Under the pieces are notes generated by a model that searched no databases, was not told the origin of the DNA, and saw only the letters and a list, made by a program, of their open reading frames with translations. From Galeruca laticollis (lineage: Eukaryota > Arthropoda > Insecta > Coleoptera > Chrysomelidae), in the NCBI GenBank assembly GCA_963921935.1, contig OY998180.1, positions 102,311,610 to 102,375,609 on the forward strand: a stretch of 64,000 bases of DNA, read 5' to 3'. Positions within the stretch are counted from its first letter, which is position 1; every line of letters starts with the position of its first letter. The position numbers were made by a program, and so were the translations under genes. Shown piece by piece: positions 10,351 to 21,045 of this stretch.

Positions 10351-11617
10351 ATGACCTAAACTGACAAGCTGTTGGATTTTTATTTCATCCACCTTTGGAT
10401 CTGATAGAAAGTACATGGAGAAGTACAGGCACCAAAAAGGAAGAGCGGTCGGACAAAAATTGAAGTCGACGAAGATGCGAAATATGCTAAACGAAGAACT
10501 ATCCATACGCTTTTTATGAAAAATGAAATACCAACATTAAAGAAAGTGCTGTTTTATGTGTCAAGGGTAACATATTTAGTAGTTTTGTCCTTGTTTAATT
10601 ACCATATAAAGAGAGATGCAAATATCGTCAGAATGTCCTCGACGATAATTTCTAATACGCTGTAGTATTGGAGTAAATAATGTCAAATGTGGTTTGTTCA
10701 TACGAGCGCCATTACGACTAGAGAGTTAACATTTAGTTGTATCGTTTTGATGTTTGATCAGTTCGGTGATAAAATAAACTTTTAATTGAATTCATTTAAT
10801 GTTGTTGGATTATTATCATGGTTCGTCGGTGCTAAATTTGTCAGAGAAACATCCAAAATTACCAAGGCCATTTATTTACAATACCATCCCCACTTTTTGT
10901 AATTGATTCATTATATCACTACTGGCGTTTAGGATTGTTGGCCGCAAAAATAAACGTGCGTATGAATGAATAGCCCTCTCTATTGTATATTATTATTCTA
11001 AGGGGTAAGTTCTAACATTATTTTTGGGTGTTTAGTTTTTTTGTAATTCTCATTTTTGTACCTATGATTTCCTTTATTGAAAAAATATTCCTTTTGTTTT
11101 TATTGAAGAGTTTTCTTTATTTTATAAATGTTTCCTACGTCCAATAAGTATTTCAGGAAAATGTAACAATACTATTTTTGACCCCGCAAAAAACGTCCAC
11201 GCCACTTTACAAGACCTACATCGGTACAGGCGGAGGTTATTGCAGTTTCCAAACTTTATGATTCGACTTTACAAATACAGAATAATTTTTTATTAGTACA
11301 GTTCGTTCCAAGATATTTCGTCTTGACTCCAATAAACATCGGGTCACAGCATACCGAACAATTGATGGTTATGCTGTAATCGGGTACCTACCTGACGTAA
11401 TCCCTGAGTAGGTAGTATTAACCCCAAACAATTAGTACCGGTAAGTACTTATAATGCCCTAAAATACTTAGGTTTATATAATCAAAATAATATTTACTTA
11501 GCAATTGTTAATCCAAAATAATGCCAGTATTTAAGCAGCTCATTATCAAAAATTTTTCTTGAAAAAACCTTCGTTTGTAAAAGTCATTAATCCGATACTA
11601 TTACTGCAGGTATTTAA
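10351..11617. other. No recognised gene
   Basis: Mixed AT-rich sequence with no protein I can identify. Around 11300-11400 there is loose similarity to 380-460 (CGTTCCAA, then TCACAGCATA), so both may be ends of an unidentified old repeat. Confidence 0.4.
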
Positions 11618-11827
11618 TCAGGCTATTTCCTTCAAGGCCTCTTGTTTTTTAATTTTGTTATAATGTTGTGGATGTCTAGCTTTCCAGAACAACTCATGTT
11701 TTTGATAATAATCAATTAATGCGAGTCCACTCCATTGTGTACAAACAAAACGTTCGAAAGGCACTGAAGTGAGACTCTCCAGCAAAGATCTGTTCGCCAT
11801 TTGATTTTGACCCGTCCATACCTGCAA
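11618..11827 (-). pseudogene. MADF-domain fragment
   Basis: The last 35 codons read LIDYYQKHELFWKARHPQHY followed by NKIKKQEALKEIA, which fits the start of the MADF (Myb/SANT-like) DNA-binding domain: a Leu-Ile helix, an aromatic and Trp, H-x-x-Y and a final A(W/L)xEIA. The domain should continue for 40-50 residues but the frame stops, so this is either one exon or a broken piece. MADF proteins include host regulators and the companion protein of Harbinger transposons. The residues before LIDYY are not recognisable. Host or transposon origin is undecided. Confidence 0.5.
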
Positions 11828-12089
11828 ACGCAGTTTCTTTGATGTTGGAGAAAAAACCGACAGGTGTTCCGATTGCCGTTCCGTTCTTTGTACGATTTGT
11901 CGTTCGGAGTAATTTTATTTTGATTACGCCACCCAACAGACCTAGTGCCAATTAATCGGTGGGAAAAACTTAATGAAATAAAATTACAAGTCAACAGTAA
12001 CATACATAATTATATAATAATAACACCGCGAAATACGAATAATGTGAATCACAGATCACCATGTAGTGAACATTTTATTTTTCAAGTTA

Positions 12090-12540
12090 GAAATAGTGAT
12101 TCAAAAGATATCCACAGAGTTCTGCATATGACAGTGCCATTGGTTCATTCTATATAAAGGTGAAAACTTAAGAACATTTGTTCTAGGAACCGGAAAATAG
12201 AATAAAACAGAATAGGACCGAGTCGCACCACAAGAAGTATGTCTTCTTAACAGACCTAACAATTCTGGGCAGTCAATTTTATGAAGGAGTATTAATGACG
12301 AACACATACGTCTAGTCTCTAAATCTTTCAAGTTAAAGCGTTGTAACATCCTGTTTTGAGGTATTCATTGATGTAGATAAATGTTATCACACACCACATG
12401 TATTTTACATACTTTCTGTATTCAATTTGTTAACATGAATTTGATAGCTAGGGTCCCATATAAGTAAGGCATATTCCAGTTTTGGAAGAACGAATATATT
12501 TAAAAGTGAATTTAGGTCCTAACTCCAGTAAATTGCTTAG
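12090..12540 (-). pseudogene. LINE reverse transcriptase C-terminal fragment
   Basis: On the minus strand the translation gives LEYA, IWDPSYQIHVNKLN, then after frame breaks LQRFNLKDLETRRMCSSLIL, then FYFPVPRTNVLKFSPLYRMN. This is the thumb/C-terminal region of jockey/CR1-like LINEs, with the order LEYA-xIWxP, RR-x-x-xxLxxLxKI and a PRTN(xL)xxSP motif. A homologous piece of another family lies at 42440-42940. No RNase H or catalytic motif remains. Confidence 0.65.
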
Positions 12541-12694
12541 GCTACGGTCTATCTTGCACGCTGCTCGCGACCGACCGCGTGTACGCACCTCGCGTGCGAC
12601 CGATGAGTCGTCGTATGCGACGGGTGCATGGTATAGATAGTTTGCAAAGTTTGAGCATGAAAATTGGACGCAACGTTGAATGGATGCGAATAAT

Positions 12695-13000
12695 ATGCTA
12701 GCGCTTTTGTTACTAGAGGAAGAAGAAGATAAAGAAATTCTTGCAATCGAATTAAATCGTAAGCGACAAAAAAAGTAGAATGTTCAAAAGTAGAGAAAAG
12801 GAAGGATGTTTCAATATGTTAATTAATAAACACTTAAAATCCAGTGATTCAAAATTTGTCGAATTTTTTAGACTTACATAATCTCAGTTTGCAAATGTGT
12901 TATTGGTGATTGAAATGGACATCGCCACTGGACCTACAAAATTTTGTCCTAGGCCTATTTCACCATCTAAAAAATTAGCTAAAACTCTAAGGTATTTATG
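12695..13000 (+). pseudogene. Harbinger transposase N-terminus
   Basis: Reads MLALLLLEEEEDKE and ELNRKRQKK, then in another frame EKEGCFNMLINKHL and SKFVEFFRLT, then VLLVIEMDIA, FCPRPISPSKKLAKTLRYL. This is the HARBI1-type order: an Arg/Lys cluster, a K-E-G-x-x-x-L-L segment, a F-x-(E/K)-(F/Y)-FR(M/L) helix and a SP-x-x-KLA-x-TLRYL block. A stop follows FRLT and a frameshift lies near 12780. Nothing of the catalytic domain follows. Confidence 0.6.
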
Positions 13001-13066
13001 TTATTCAAATACAATTATTAAAATGCTTAATAAAATAATTTGTGTTTAATCATAAAATGGACAATG

Positions 13067-13276
13067 TCAAAATACAACTGTTGATAAAAATGTCCATTTG
13101 GTACTAGAATCGTCAGATGGCATGGAAGGAGAAACTATATAGGTCTGAGCTGATGTTGATGGTCCGGGATCATCTATTGAAGATGAAGGAGCAAGCATTT
13201 TCAACTCCATATCTGTGACTACTTGGCACACCTTGAGTCTAGTTTCGGCTATCAAGTGTGGTGGAAATTTCGACAC
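13067..13276 (-). pseudogene. Possible Harbinger companion (MADF/BESS-like) fragment
   Basis: The minus-strand peptide starts SKFPPHLIAETRLKVCQVV followed by TDMELKM and a Ser/Pro-rich tail. The helical LIAETRLKV...V..MEL segment resembles the BESS-like region after the MADF domain in companion proteins of Harbinger elements. This is a weak match supported mainly by the facing transposase at 12695. Confidence 0.35.
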
Positions 13277-13289
13277 AATATCCGCCTAA

Positions 13290-14470
13290 ATCAAGAGTAC
13301 GAGAACTTGGTTGAATTGCGTGAGTTAAAGAAGTCATAAACTTATCATCGCTGGTTTGCTCAGCTTGCATATTATTTTATTGAGGAATGTTAAAATCGCC
13401 AATAATAATAATAAGACTGTCGTCATTCAGTAAGTGAACACATTTTGAAAGATTGCCATAGAATGTAACATATATATATGAGCATACATTTGAGGGAAAA
13501 TAGACCAGCAGAAAGTACCAAACCTTGCCGGGCAGTATGACCCTGATTCAGATAACATCAACCATAGAGAGTGCTTCAGTTACATCTGACATATCGATAG
13601 AGTTAGGATTGTATTGCTTTCTTAATGCAAATAGGACTCCGCTACCTCTCTTAGTATTAGTTAACTCAATTTCAAAGCACTGAAGGATTTAACCATGTGT
13701 CAGCAAAAGCAACCAGATCAAAGGAACAACCAACGGAAGCATTTCGAATGTCAAGCAGTTTGATGTTCATGCCACGAACATTTTAGTAGTAGATAGGAAA
13801 CTGATTTTGTTGTGTTGGAAAGTAGCACGTGGTTATAAACAGAATCCGTGACAGAGTCTACAGCATCATTTGAATTAGGCTGCAATTGCTACTTTATATC
13901 GAACATATCTGATTTGAAGTTTCCCATCAGTATCTCAATAAAACATGGGCAATGTGAATCCCGCACTACATGATTCGTATGTGGTAGACCCTGAGAAGTA
14001 CTATCAAAACATTCGAATGAATACGAATCTGACATACTACAGTCACTAATATTGTGATCACCAGCACACTTGGGTCATTTTTGCGGTTTATGTCAGACCA
14101 AGATCTGTATTCGCGGATTTAGAGAACTAAGCTCCTTAATTTCATAATTATCTGAGAATTTGTCGTTGACAAGTTGTTTAAACTTCTTAATTTCTTCATT
14201 TCTCGTACACCAAACTACTACGCCACCATCTCGAAGATTCCTAATTTTTGCCACATTAAGACTTTCATCAAGAGAATTTATATTTTGCAGCATATCCGAT
14301 CGAGTTTTAGAGTTCGTCTGAGCTGAATCTTTCGGTTTAACCACAATAACGTTAGAACTAGTTTGCTTTAAGGCAACTGAATAAGCGGCTTTATTTATAT
14401 TAACAGAATCACGTGGATTTCTTATGACATCTTGCAGTTGCAGTAATGTACGAAGCTTTAAATGAATGTA
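13290..14470 (-). pseudogene. 5' half of a LINE: gag-like protein and endonuclease
   Basis: The gag-like part (14460-14040) contains SVALKQTSSNVIVVKPKDS, the helical SDMLQNINSLDESLNVAKIR, DGGVVVWC and SDNYEIKELSSLNPRIQI, a fold common in ORF1 of insect LINEs. It is followed by a C-x-x-D-H remnant. The endonuclease part lies at lower coordinates with many stops. Readable pieces are TKRGSGVLFALRK, FLLVYFPS and, around 13386-13425, SLIIIIGDFNIPQ, the GDFN motif of APE-type endonucleases. The reverse transcriptase is missing. It is on the opposite strand from the LINE at 15060. Confidence 0.65.
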
Positions 14471-15059
14471 CTTTAGTATTCAAAAGAAGAAAACAGCAAA
14501 GTCCTTTATTTAATTTATTGCAAAACATTTATGAATTCAATTGTTTTTTTTTATTTTTAACTGCCTTCAGGTTGTAATTTAAATGTTAAAACAACGTATT
14601 TAAAAATGGGAGAACAGCTATTTATTGTTTACTATATAATGTTTACATTACTACGTCAGCGATCATTTGATCTTGTATTTATATAAAAATATTAATGATT
14701 TAAGCACTAAAGTTTCACAATTTACACCATTAAAAATACAATGGAAACTAGTTTTTCCATGTTTATATAAAAATATCAATATTTAGTGTTAATTTTAGAG
14801 GATATTAGACAATTTTTTAAATACGTAAGAAGAAACAAGTTAAACAATGGCAATTTCCATGCGTATACCACTGACATCCCAAATACATTCTAAAAAATAA
14901 GAAAAAGGCTTTAGAGACTCTCTCAACCAGCAAATTTTCCATTATGGATGACAAAACTCCAACACAACTATTGTTTCTTACAGAATTGCGCAAAGAACTG
15001 GAGAATCGCATCAATAATGGAGAGAAGAACCTTACCATAAAATTTGTACGAGGATGACA
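14471..15059. other. No recognised gene
   Basis: AT-rich. A short plus-strand frame at 14944-15054 (MDDKTPTQLLFLTELRKEL...) looks protein-like and lies just before the LINE at 15060, so it may be a remnant of that element's ORF1. It is too short to assign. Confidence 0.35.
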
Positions 15060-17829
15060 AAAATAGTTACATTTCGCCAATAAATGCTCTTCTCAAAATT
15101 TTGAAAACTGGTTGTTACTTGACTCCATATGTGCCAAATTTAATCAATTTGTATGTTCGGTTGATTTAATTAAACCCTCCATAATACTTATCAGCCAAAC
15201 TTGGCTTAAGCCTTCAATTTCGGACTCAGTGGTTCGAATTGATGACTTTACTATTTTTCGAACCGATAGACCCAACCGGCCTGGAGGGGGTGTTTTCATA
15301 TACCTCTCTGATTATATAACTAGTAATTTTTCTGTATCTCAAATAGATATAACTGTCCCAAACATTGATGCTATATGCATTAAAATATCCAAAAGTCTCA
15401 TGTCCACACTTAGCCTGCATATATCGTCCAAGCGACTCACAATTGGCAGATAATGTCACTCTCCTTGATAAACTGGATGAGTTATCCATGCTTTACAATC
15501 TAGTTATCATTAGGAATTTCAATTTTCCGGATATATCCTGGCCGATAATAAATATTGCTGAAGGCAATAATGCAATTTATCCAAAACTCCAATTTAACCC
15601 AAGTTGTCCACGAACCTACTCGTTTCCGACACAATAATAATCCTTCTACCCTCAATCTTATTTTGACCAATGACGAATGTTTGCTATCATGCCTGGAGAT
15701 CAGTTCACCAATAGGTATGTCCGATCATGCAGCAATAACAGTCAATATTCAACCTAACTTACCCGCTGCTGACGATGATAAGAATTACATGACTATTGAA
15801 GTAACAAATTTTATAAATGTCAATCGTACTCTCTAGTCCATCAATTGGGATAACATATTGCCTGATAATAATAACCGTATACATTTATGGAAATGTTTCT
15901 ATGACACGGTAACAAAATGTTTGAATCAGAATACCAGAGAAAGAAGAATTTTCCGTAACAAATTAAAGCCATGGATCAATAGTGAAATACATGATTTGAT
16001 AAAACACAAGAGAAATTTGTGGAGAAGATTTGAACGTACCAACAATAATGAGAATTTTTTAATTCACAGAAGATTCTCTAATACAATAATTAGTCGGTTG
16101 GCTAACACCAGAAGAGGTTTCGAGCAAAGTATTGCTAATAGTGGCAACCCTAAAAAGTTTTTTAAGCACTTTCGTCTAATGTTGGTGTCCGTTTACTTAG
16201 GAAAAGTGATGGAGTATTATGTTCGTCTAATTATGAATCTTCCGAAACGTTGTCCATTAGTTTTTATGAGGCTTTTACTTCTTAACCAATTGATGACACT
16301 TTGCCTCCAATATTTGGTGCTCGTGTCTTAGAATCCCTTAGTAATATTGAATTTTCACCCCAGAAAATTAAAGAAAAAATATTAAATATCAAGACGAACT
16401 CCTGGTCTTGATGGTTTGCAAGAAATGTTTCTTAAAAAATGTGCAGACTCAATTTCCTATCCACTTTCAATCATCATGAATGCCTCTTTCACGCAATGTT
16501 CTATTCCACCAATCTGGAAATCGGCGTCAGTTACTCCTATATTCAAGAAGGGCAATAAACTGGATCCAAGCAATTACCGACCAGTGAGCCTGGTACCTAT
16601 TGTTTGTAAAATTATGTAATCTATTATTAGTGAGGCCATGTCTAAGTTCCTTCTTCAACAAAATGTCATACCTCTTCACCAACATGGTTTTGTTCGAGGT
16701 CGCTCTACCATGTCCAATCTTCTTCACTGTGTTAATGACTGGACAAAAGCTTTAGACAACAGAGATCCGATTGACGTCATTTATTTGGACTTCTCCAAGG
16801 CCTTCGACAAAGTCCCAAAAAGAAGACTTTTATATAAATTAGATCACTTTGGCATACGGGGTAGCCTGAATTTATGGATCTCCAATTTTTTATCGGACAG
16901 GATTTTTAAAGTCAGAGTCGGCCGAGAGTTCTCCAATGACAGGCCAGTTTCTAGTGGTGTTCCACAGGGCTCCGTCCTTGGCCCATTGCTGTTTACGCAA
17001 GCGATCTTCAAATATTGGTCTCAAACTCAGTTTCTTTTTATGCCGATGACACAAAAATATTTCCTAACCCTTTAAGAGACCATCTCACCCACCAAAATGA
17101 CCTACACACTATACAGCGGTGCTGTTTGGACTGGTTGCTTCCCCTGAACATTAATAAATGTAATGTACTCCACATTGGTAAGACCAATCCCAATTTATCA
17201 TACAACTTAAATGGGCAGTTACTAAATACGGTTACCAGCCATGATGACCTAGGCATCTTACTGAACTCAAATTTATCTCGGAGTGAACATGTTGTGTCCG
17301 TATGCAACCGCGCGAAATCCAGACTCTATTGATACAAAAATCGTTCTCTAGAGTGTCACTTGAAACTTACTGTAAACTGTACAAATGTTACGTGCGTCCT
17401 ATTTTAGAATATGCGGGTCCTGTGTGGTATCCTGATCTTATTCGCGACCAAATTTTATTAGAAAACGTGCAAAGGAGTGCTACTAGACTTGTATTCGGTC
17501 GCGTAAGGTCTTCGTAAGAGGAGCGACTGACTGGGGCGGATCTCATCTCGTTTCAAGACCGTCGACTTCGGGGAGACTTGATATTATGTTATAAAATCAT
17601 TAAGCACAACTTTGGTGATCTTCAATCTATGTTTCCATTCAACATTGATCTTAGACTGATATGTCGCCCATTTAAACTTAAGAAGGAGTCCTTTAGATCC
17701 CGAGTAAGACAGCACTTTTTACCAAACAGAGTGTTTGATGTCTGGAACAATCTTCCTGATGATGTTGTTGACGCACCATCAGTTAACGCATTTAAGAACA
17801 GAATTGATAGACTTCTATTTAATAGTTAA
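15060..17829 (+). pseudogene. LINE pol of CR1/jockey type: endonuclease and reverse transcriptase
   Basis: The endonuclease comes first: ISQTWLKPSISDS, RPGGGVFIYL, then in a second frame RNFNFPDISW, where GDFN is usual, so the metal-binding Asp is lost, and GMSDHAAITV with the SDH motif. Next are linker pieces (15858-16190) and the reverse transcriptase: NYRPVSLVPIVCKIM, QHGFVRGRSTMSNL, DFSKAFDKVPKRRLL (motif A), SSGVPQGSVLGPLLF (motif B) and FYADDTKIF (motif C, near 17040). The end has YVRPILEYAGPVWYP and a tail closing FKNRIDRLLFNS. There is no RNase H. I count at least five frameshifts and several stops, so it is long dead. Coding remnants end with the TAA at 17827. Confidence 0.8.
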
Positions 17830-18112
17830 TAGTGCGCATTGTTGCATTTATTATTTATCTGAATTTGTTTTATTTATATCCTTTTTCACTGTATAGTTGT
17901 TGCGGTTATTGTTGAAAACTACGATTTTGTTAATTATTGTTAATTTGTCATTGATTTTGTTTATAGGCGTTTAAGCACTTATTTATGTTTTCTCAGATCA
18001 TGGGCTTCATAGTTTCTTACCTCAGCCCTCATTTCTATAGTAATACTATAGTAATAATAATAATGTTTAGAATATTAACAATAAAGGGCGGATTATTTGC
18101 ACAAAAAAAACG

Positions 18113-18174
<62 letters not shown>

Positions 18175-18360
18175 TGATTTTTAAGGAAATATGCGCTCAA
18201 TTCGACTTAGTACAATAAGCATAACTTTGGCAGAAATTGATGAAGAAAAGGTAGAAATAGTTAAAGCCATCTAATATTTTTATTCATACAAAATTTTCCT
18301 TATTCTAATTAACAATTATTTACTAAACAAAAATATATGTACATTATTTAATTTAATATA
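17830..18360. other. LINE 3' noncoding region and flank
   Basis: Likely 3' untranslated sequence of the LINE, with no clear poly(A). It holds an AT microsatellite and ends at the TA that flanks the mariner element. Confidence 0.5.
18115..18168. repeat. AT microsatellite
   Basis: About 54 bp of alternating AT. Unlike the tracts at 1507 and 6222 it does not adjoin a Penelope end. Confidence 0.95.
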
Positions 18361-18635
18361 CAGGGTGGCTGGACGAAAATGTAATAGAGCCATTATCAGG
18401 AACTACATCAACGTTTTAAAAAACAGCAGAGACCCGACGATTTTGATCAAAGGGGTCATTTTCTCCGGTATTTTTGGCTTCACTACTTTCACCTCCTAGC
18501 GGGGGTAATCATCACCTCAAAATATTTAAATGGCATTAGGGGTCGAGTAAGGTATCATTCTAAAACCCTACCAATTCTTTTTACAACAGTCTTTAAATTT
18601 CAAAATTCGGCGTAATACTTTTTAACAAATTACAT
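18361..18635 (+). repeat. Left terminal inverted repeat of mariner element
   Basis: Pairs with 19910-20181 through to the inner segment ATTCGG...AATTACAT. It contains the shared blocks CATTATCAG, AACGTTTTAAAA and a GATTTTGATC segment. Confidence 0.85.
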
Positions 18636-19015
18636 AGGCATTAAAACATAAAATTATGTACTTGTTTAGTTGTTAAAATTGGAATTTTTTCATTTTTGTC
18701 AGAATAGTGAAAATGACACATGGATCGTTGAGTACGCCAATGATTTAAATGTTGATTTTCTTGCTTTCCATTGTTTTTGTAATTTTTTTATCACATTTGT
18801 AAAAGACCAATGGATACGATACGAACACATAAAGAACGTGAAGTTTTGTTGAATTGTGTTTTTGAAAATTAAATACCACGATTTATTCCATTAGGAATTG
18901 GGTAGATATCATTTCGCTTTATTTTATCAACAATAAGTGTGCAAATGTAACGGCTCAGTAATTTAATGAAAAATATCAAGATAAACAGGTCAGTAGGAAG
19001 TATGTTCTAGAGTTA

Positions 19016-19866
19016 GTGAAAAAGTTTCAAGAGACTGGAAATGTGGCTAATAAAAAACGAGAAAATAGACCGCCTGTTGTTAATGCAGCTAGTGAAGTTG
19101 CAGTTTTCGTACATGTTCATCTATGTCCTACGTTAAGTACAAAGCAATTAGCATCTGTGTCTGGGATCAATCGAACTAGCATTCTATCAATTTTGAAGAA
19201 GAACAAATTCCATCCGTATAAAATACATTTAGTGCAGCAATTAAATGACGATAATTATGACCGCCTTTAGAATTTTGCGAAATAATGAGTGAGCGGACGA
19301 TCCACAGTACTGTAAATCGTCATAATTACCGTTACTGATCTGATTCAAACCCAAGAATTTTCCAAGCGGTGCATACACAGCAATCGCAAAAATTAAATGT
19401 ATGGGTTGGCATTTTCGGTGACCGGTGGGTCCATACTTTTTACCTGGTAATTTGAATTACTGGAAGATGCTATTGACCCTACCTTGACATTGATATTATT
19501 TAAAATGACCAACAGTATAGTGAAGATTATTAAATGTTTCAATCGGACGATACTCCTCCGCATTATGCTTTGATTGTTCGTCAGTATTTAAAGCAACATT
19601 TTCCACGGCACTGGATTGGGAGAAGAGGTAGCATTGAATGGCCTCCACGGTCCCCATATTTTTCGCCCTTTAGTTTTTTTGTGAGTATACCTCAAAAGTA
19701 AAATCTACAAAACACAACCAGCCTCTTTAAAAGATTTGCGTCAAAGAATTGTCGAGTATTGCTATAGAAACACTCCGGAAATTTTTCGGAAAGTGCGAGA
19801 ACGTTTCGAACAAAGTCTTTATTATTGTATGGACGCAGGTGGTCATCAATTTGAACATTTAATTTA
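19016..19866 (+). pseudogene. Mariner-like transposase
   Basis: The transposase would bind the terminal repeats and cut and paste the element. The N-terminal helix-turn-helix part is open (19016-19270): TGNVANKKRENRPPVV, then LSTKQLASVSGINRTSI. The catalytic part is broken by several frameshifts and stops: LNVWVGIFGDRWV, SDDTPPHYALIVRQYLKQHF with the second Asp, and EWPPRSPYFSPFSFF where SPDLSPLDFF is expected, so the third catalytic Asp is lost. The tail reads VRERFEQSLYY and ends HQFEHLI. The first catalytic Asp region is deleted or unreadable. A fragment of a related transposase is at 48190-48486. Confidence 0.8.
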
Positions 19867-19909
19867 ACTAAAATGTCAGTAAACAACTAATCATAATTTA
19901 AATTTCAAA

Positions 19910-20181
19910 ATGTAATTTATTAAAAACTATTAGTCCGAATTTTAAAACTTAAAGACTGGTTGTAATTGAAAGGGCTTTACAATGATACCTTACTCGACCC
20001 GTAATGTCATTTAAATATTTTGAGGTGATGCTTACCCCCGATAGGAGGTGAAAATAGCGAAGTCAAATATACCGGAAAAAAGTGTCCCCCTTAGATCAAA
20101 ATCGAGGGGTCTTTGCGTTGTTTTAAAACGTTGACACAGTTTCTGATAATGACTCTGCTTCGTTTTCGTCCGGCCACTCTG
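19910..20181 (-). repeat. Right terminal inverted repeat of mariner element
   Basis: Inverted partner of 18361-18635, ending CGTCCGGCCACTCTG and flanked by TA. Confidence 0.85.
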
Positions 20182-20269
20182 TATATCGAAACTAGAACAC
20201 TTGTAAATTCACAAACTATACTATTTTTACAACATATTCCTATAATAATTGATAATCAAATGCTCAAAA

Positions 20270-21045
20270 TTTTCTAACAGAAGTTTTGGTCTCCTGACTG
20301 AAAACATGTTTTTTAATCGATATTTTTAAAAAATCATTATTTTCTTCAGGGATTAAATTCCCAAAAAAAATTTCAAAAAATCTTAATAACAATGCATTTC
20401 TTTATAACAATATTATTTACATAATGAAAGCTAAAAATTTTAAAAAATGATTGCTTTGAGCAATATGAAAACAATAATAATTGAAAAAAAGTATTTTCTG
20501 ATTACATTATTTACATTATTAATTTTTTAATACCTTTTATTTTTAATAAAAAAGTGAAAAATCAAAATTTCTGAATTTTTCCAACAGGGATTTTTTCTAT
20601 ACTCTTTTAAAAATAGCTCCAAAAAGTAAAAAAATCTAGGTTTCTATTTAGAAACATTCAGCGTTTTCATATCAATTTTCAACTGCTAACAAAACAATTA
20701 ACTGATTGACAATAGCATAGTTAATTAAAACATTGGGATAAAAGTTTTTTGTTGACATATATTGTTTACTCATGTGTTAACGACAGTACCAAACATTTTT
20801 CCGCAACAGCCGCTACTCGTTTTTAGCTCAATTTTCACCTCCAAATTACAATTATAGATATTGTCATTACAGTTCCGGAAGATAAGAGTTTTCTTTTTTT
20901 TCTTATGTAATTGTTTATAACTTTTGCAATTTTTGCCGGCCCCTATTGCCCAGTTGATCGTTTGTTCTATATGCCATTTCGAATCGAATGAGACCAAAAT
21001 CATAATTTTCGGTGGTCCAGACTAGGTTTATTACGAATTGGCACT
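20270..21045 (+). repeat. 0.8-0.9 kb dispersed repeat, copy 1
   Basis: Clearly homologous to 39595-40517 in the same orientation, with shared blocks such as CTTAATAACAATGCATTT, AAATTTCTGAATTTTTC, CAGTTCCGGAAG and GGTGGTCCAGA. The right end CACTTGTAAACTA is sharp and abuts gypsy coding sequence; the left edge is vague. No protein is recognised. It is probably a non-autonomous DNA element or a long terminal repeat of one. Confidence 0.65.

Larger units (their letters stand above)
12541..13285. mobile_element. Deleted Harbinger-type element
   Basis: A transposase N-terminus on the plus strand (12695-13000) faces a companion-protein fragment on the minus strand (13067-13276), the convergent layout typical of PIF/Harbinger transposons. 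The GC-richer left edge at 12541-12610 (GCACGCTGCTCGCGACC) looks like a terminal region. The DDE catalytic half is missing. Terminal repeats could not be matched by eye. Confidence 0.5.
18361..20181 (+). mobile_element. Mariner-family element with about 275-bp inverted ends
   Basis: The ends read CAGGGTGGCTGGACGAAAA and, inverted, CAGAGTGGCCGGACGAAAA, each next to TA (18359-18360 and 20182-20183), the target duplication of the IS630/Tc1/mariner superfamily. Inverted similarity continues for about 275 bp on each side, far longer than the roughly 30 bp of classical mariners. The total is 1821 bp with one broken transposase between. The inverted ends still match well, so it is moderately young. 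Confidence 0.9.

Noticed and set aside
11712..12003. Three overlapping minus-strand frames upstream of the MADF piece
   Set aside because: None resembles a known protein, and only the last 35 codons of the frame ending at 11618 are recognisable.
17985..18218. Frame through the AT microsatellite encoding repeated Ile-Tyr
   Set aside because: The open frame exists only because alternating AT has no stop in that frame; the same applies to 6186-6380 on the minus strand.
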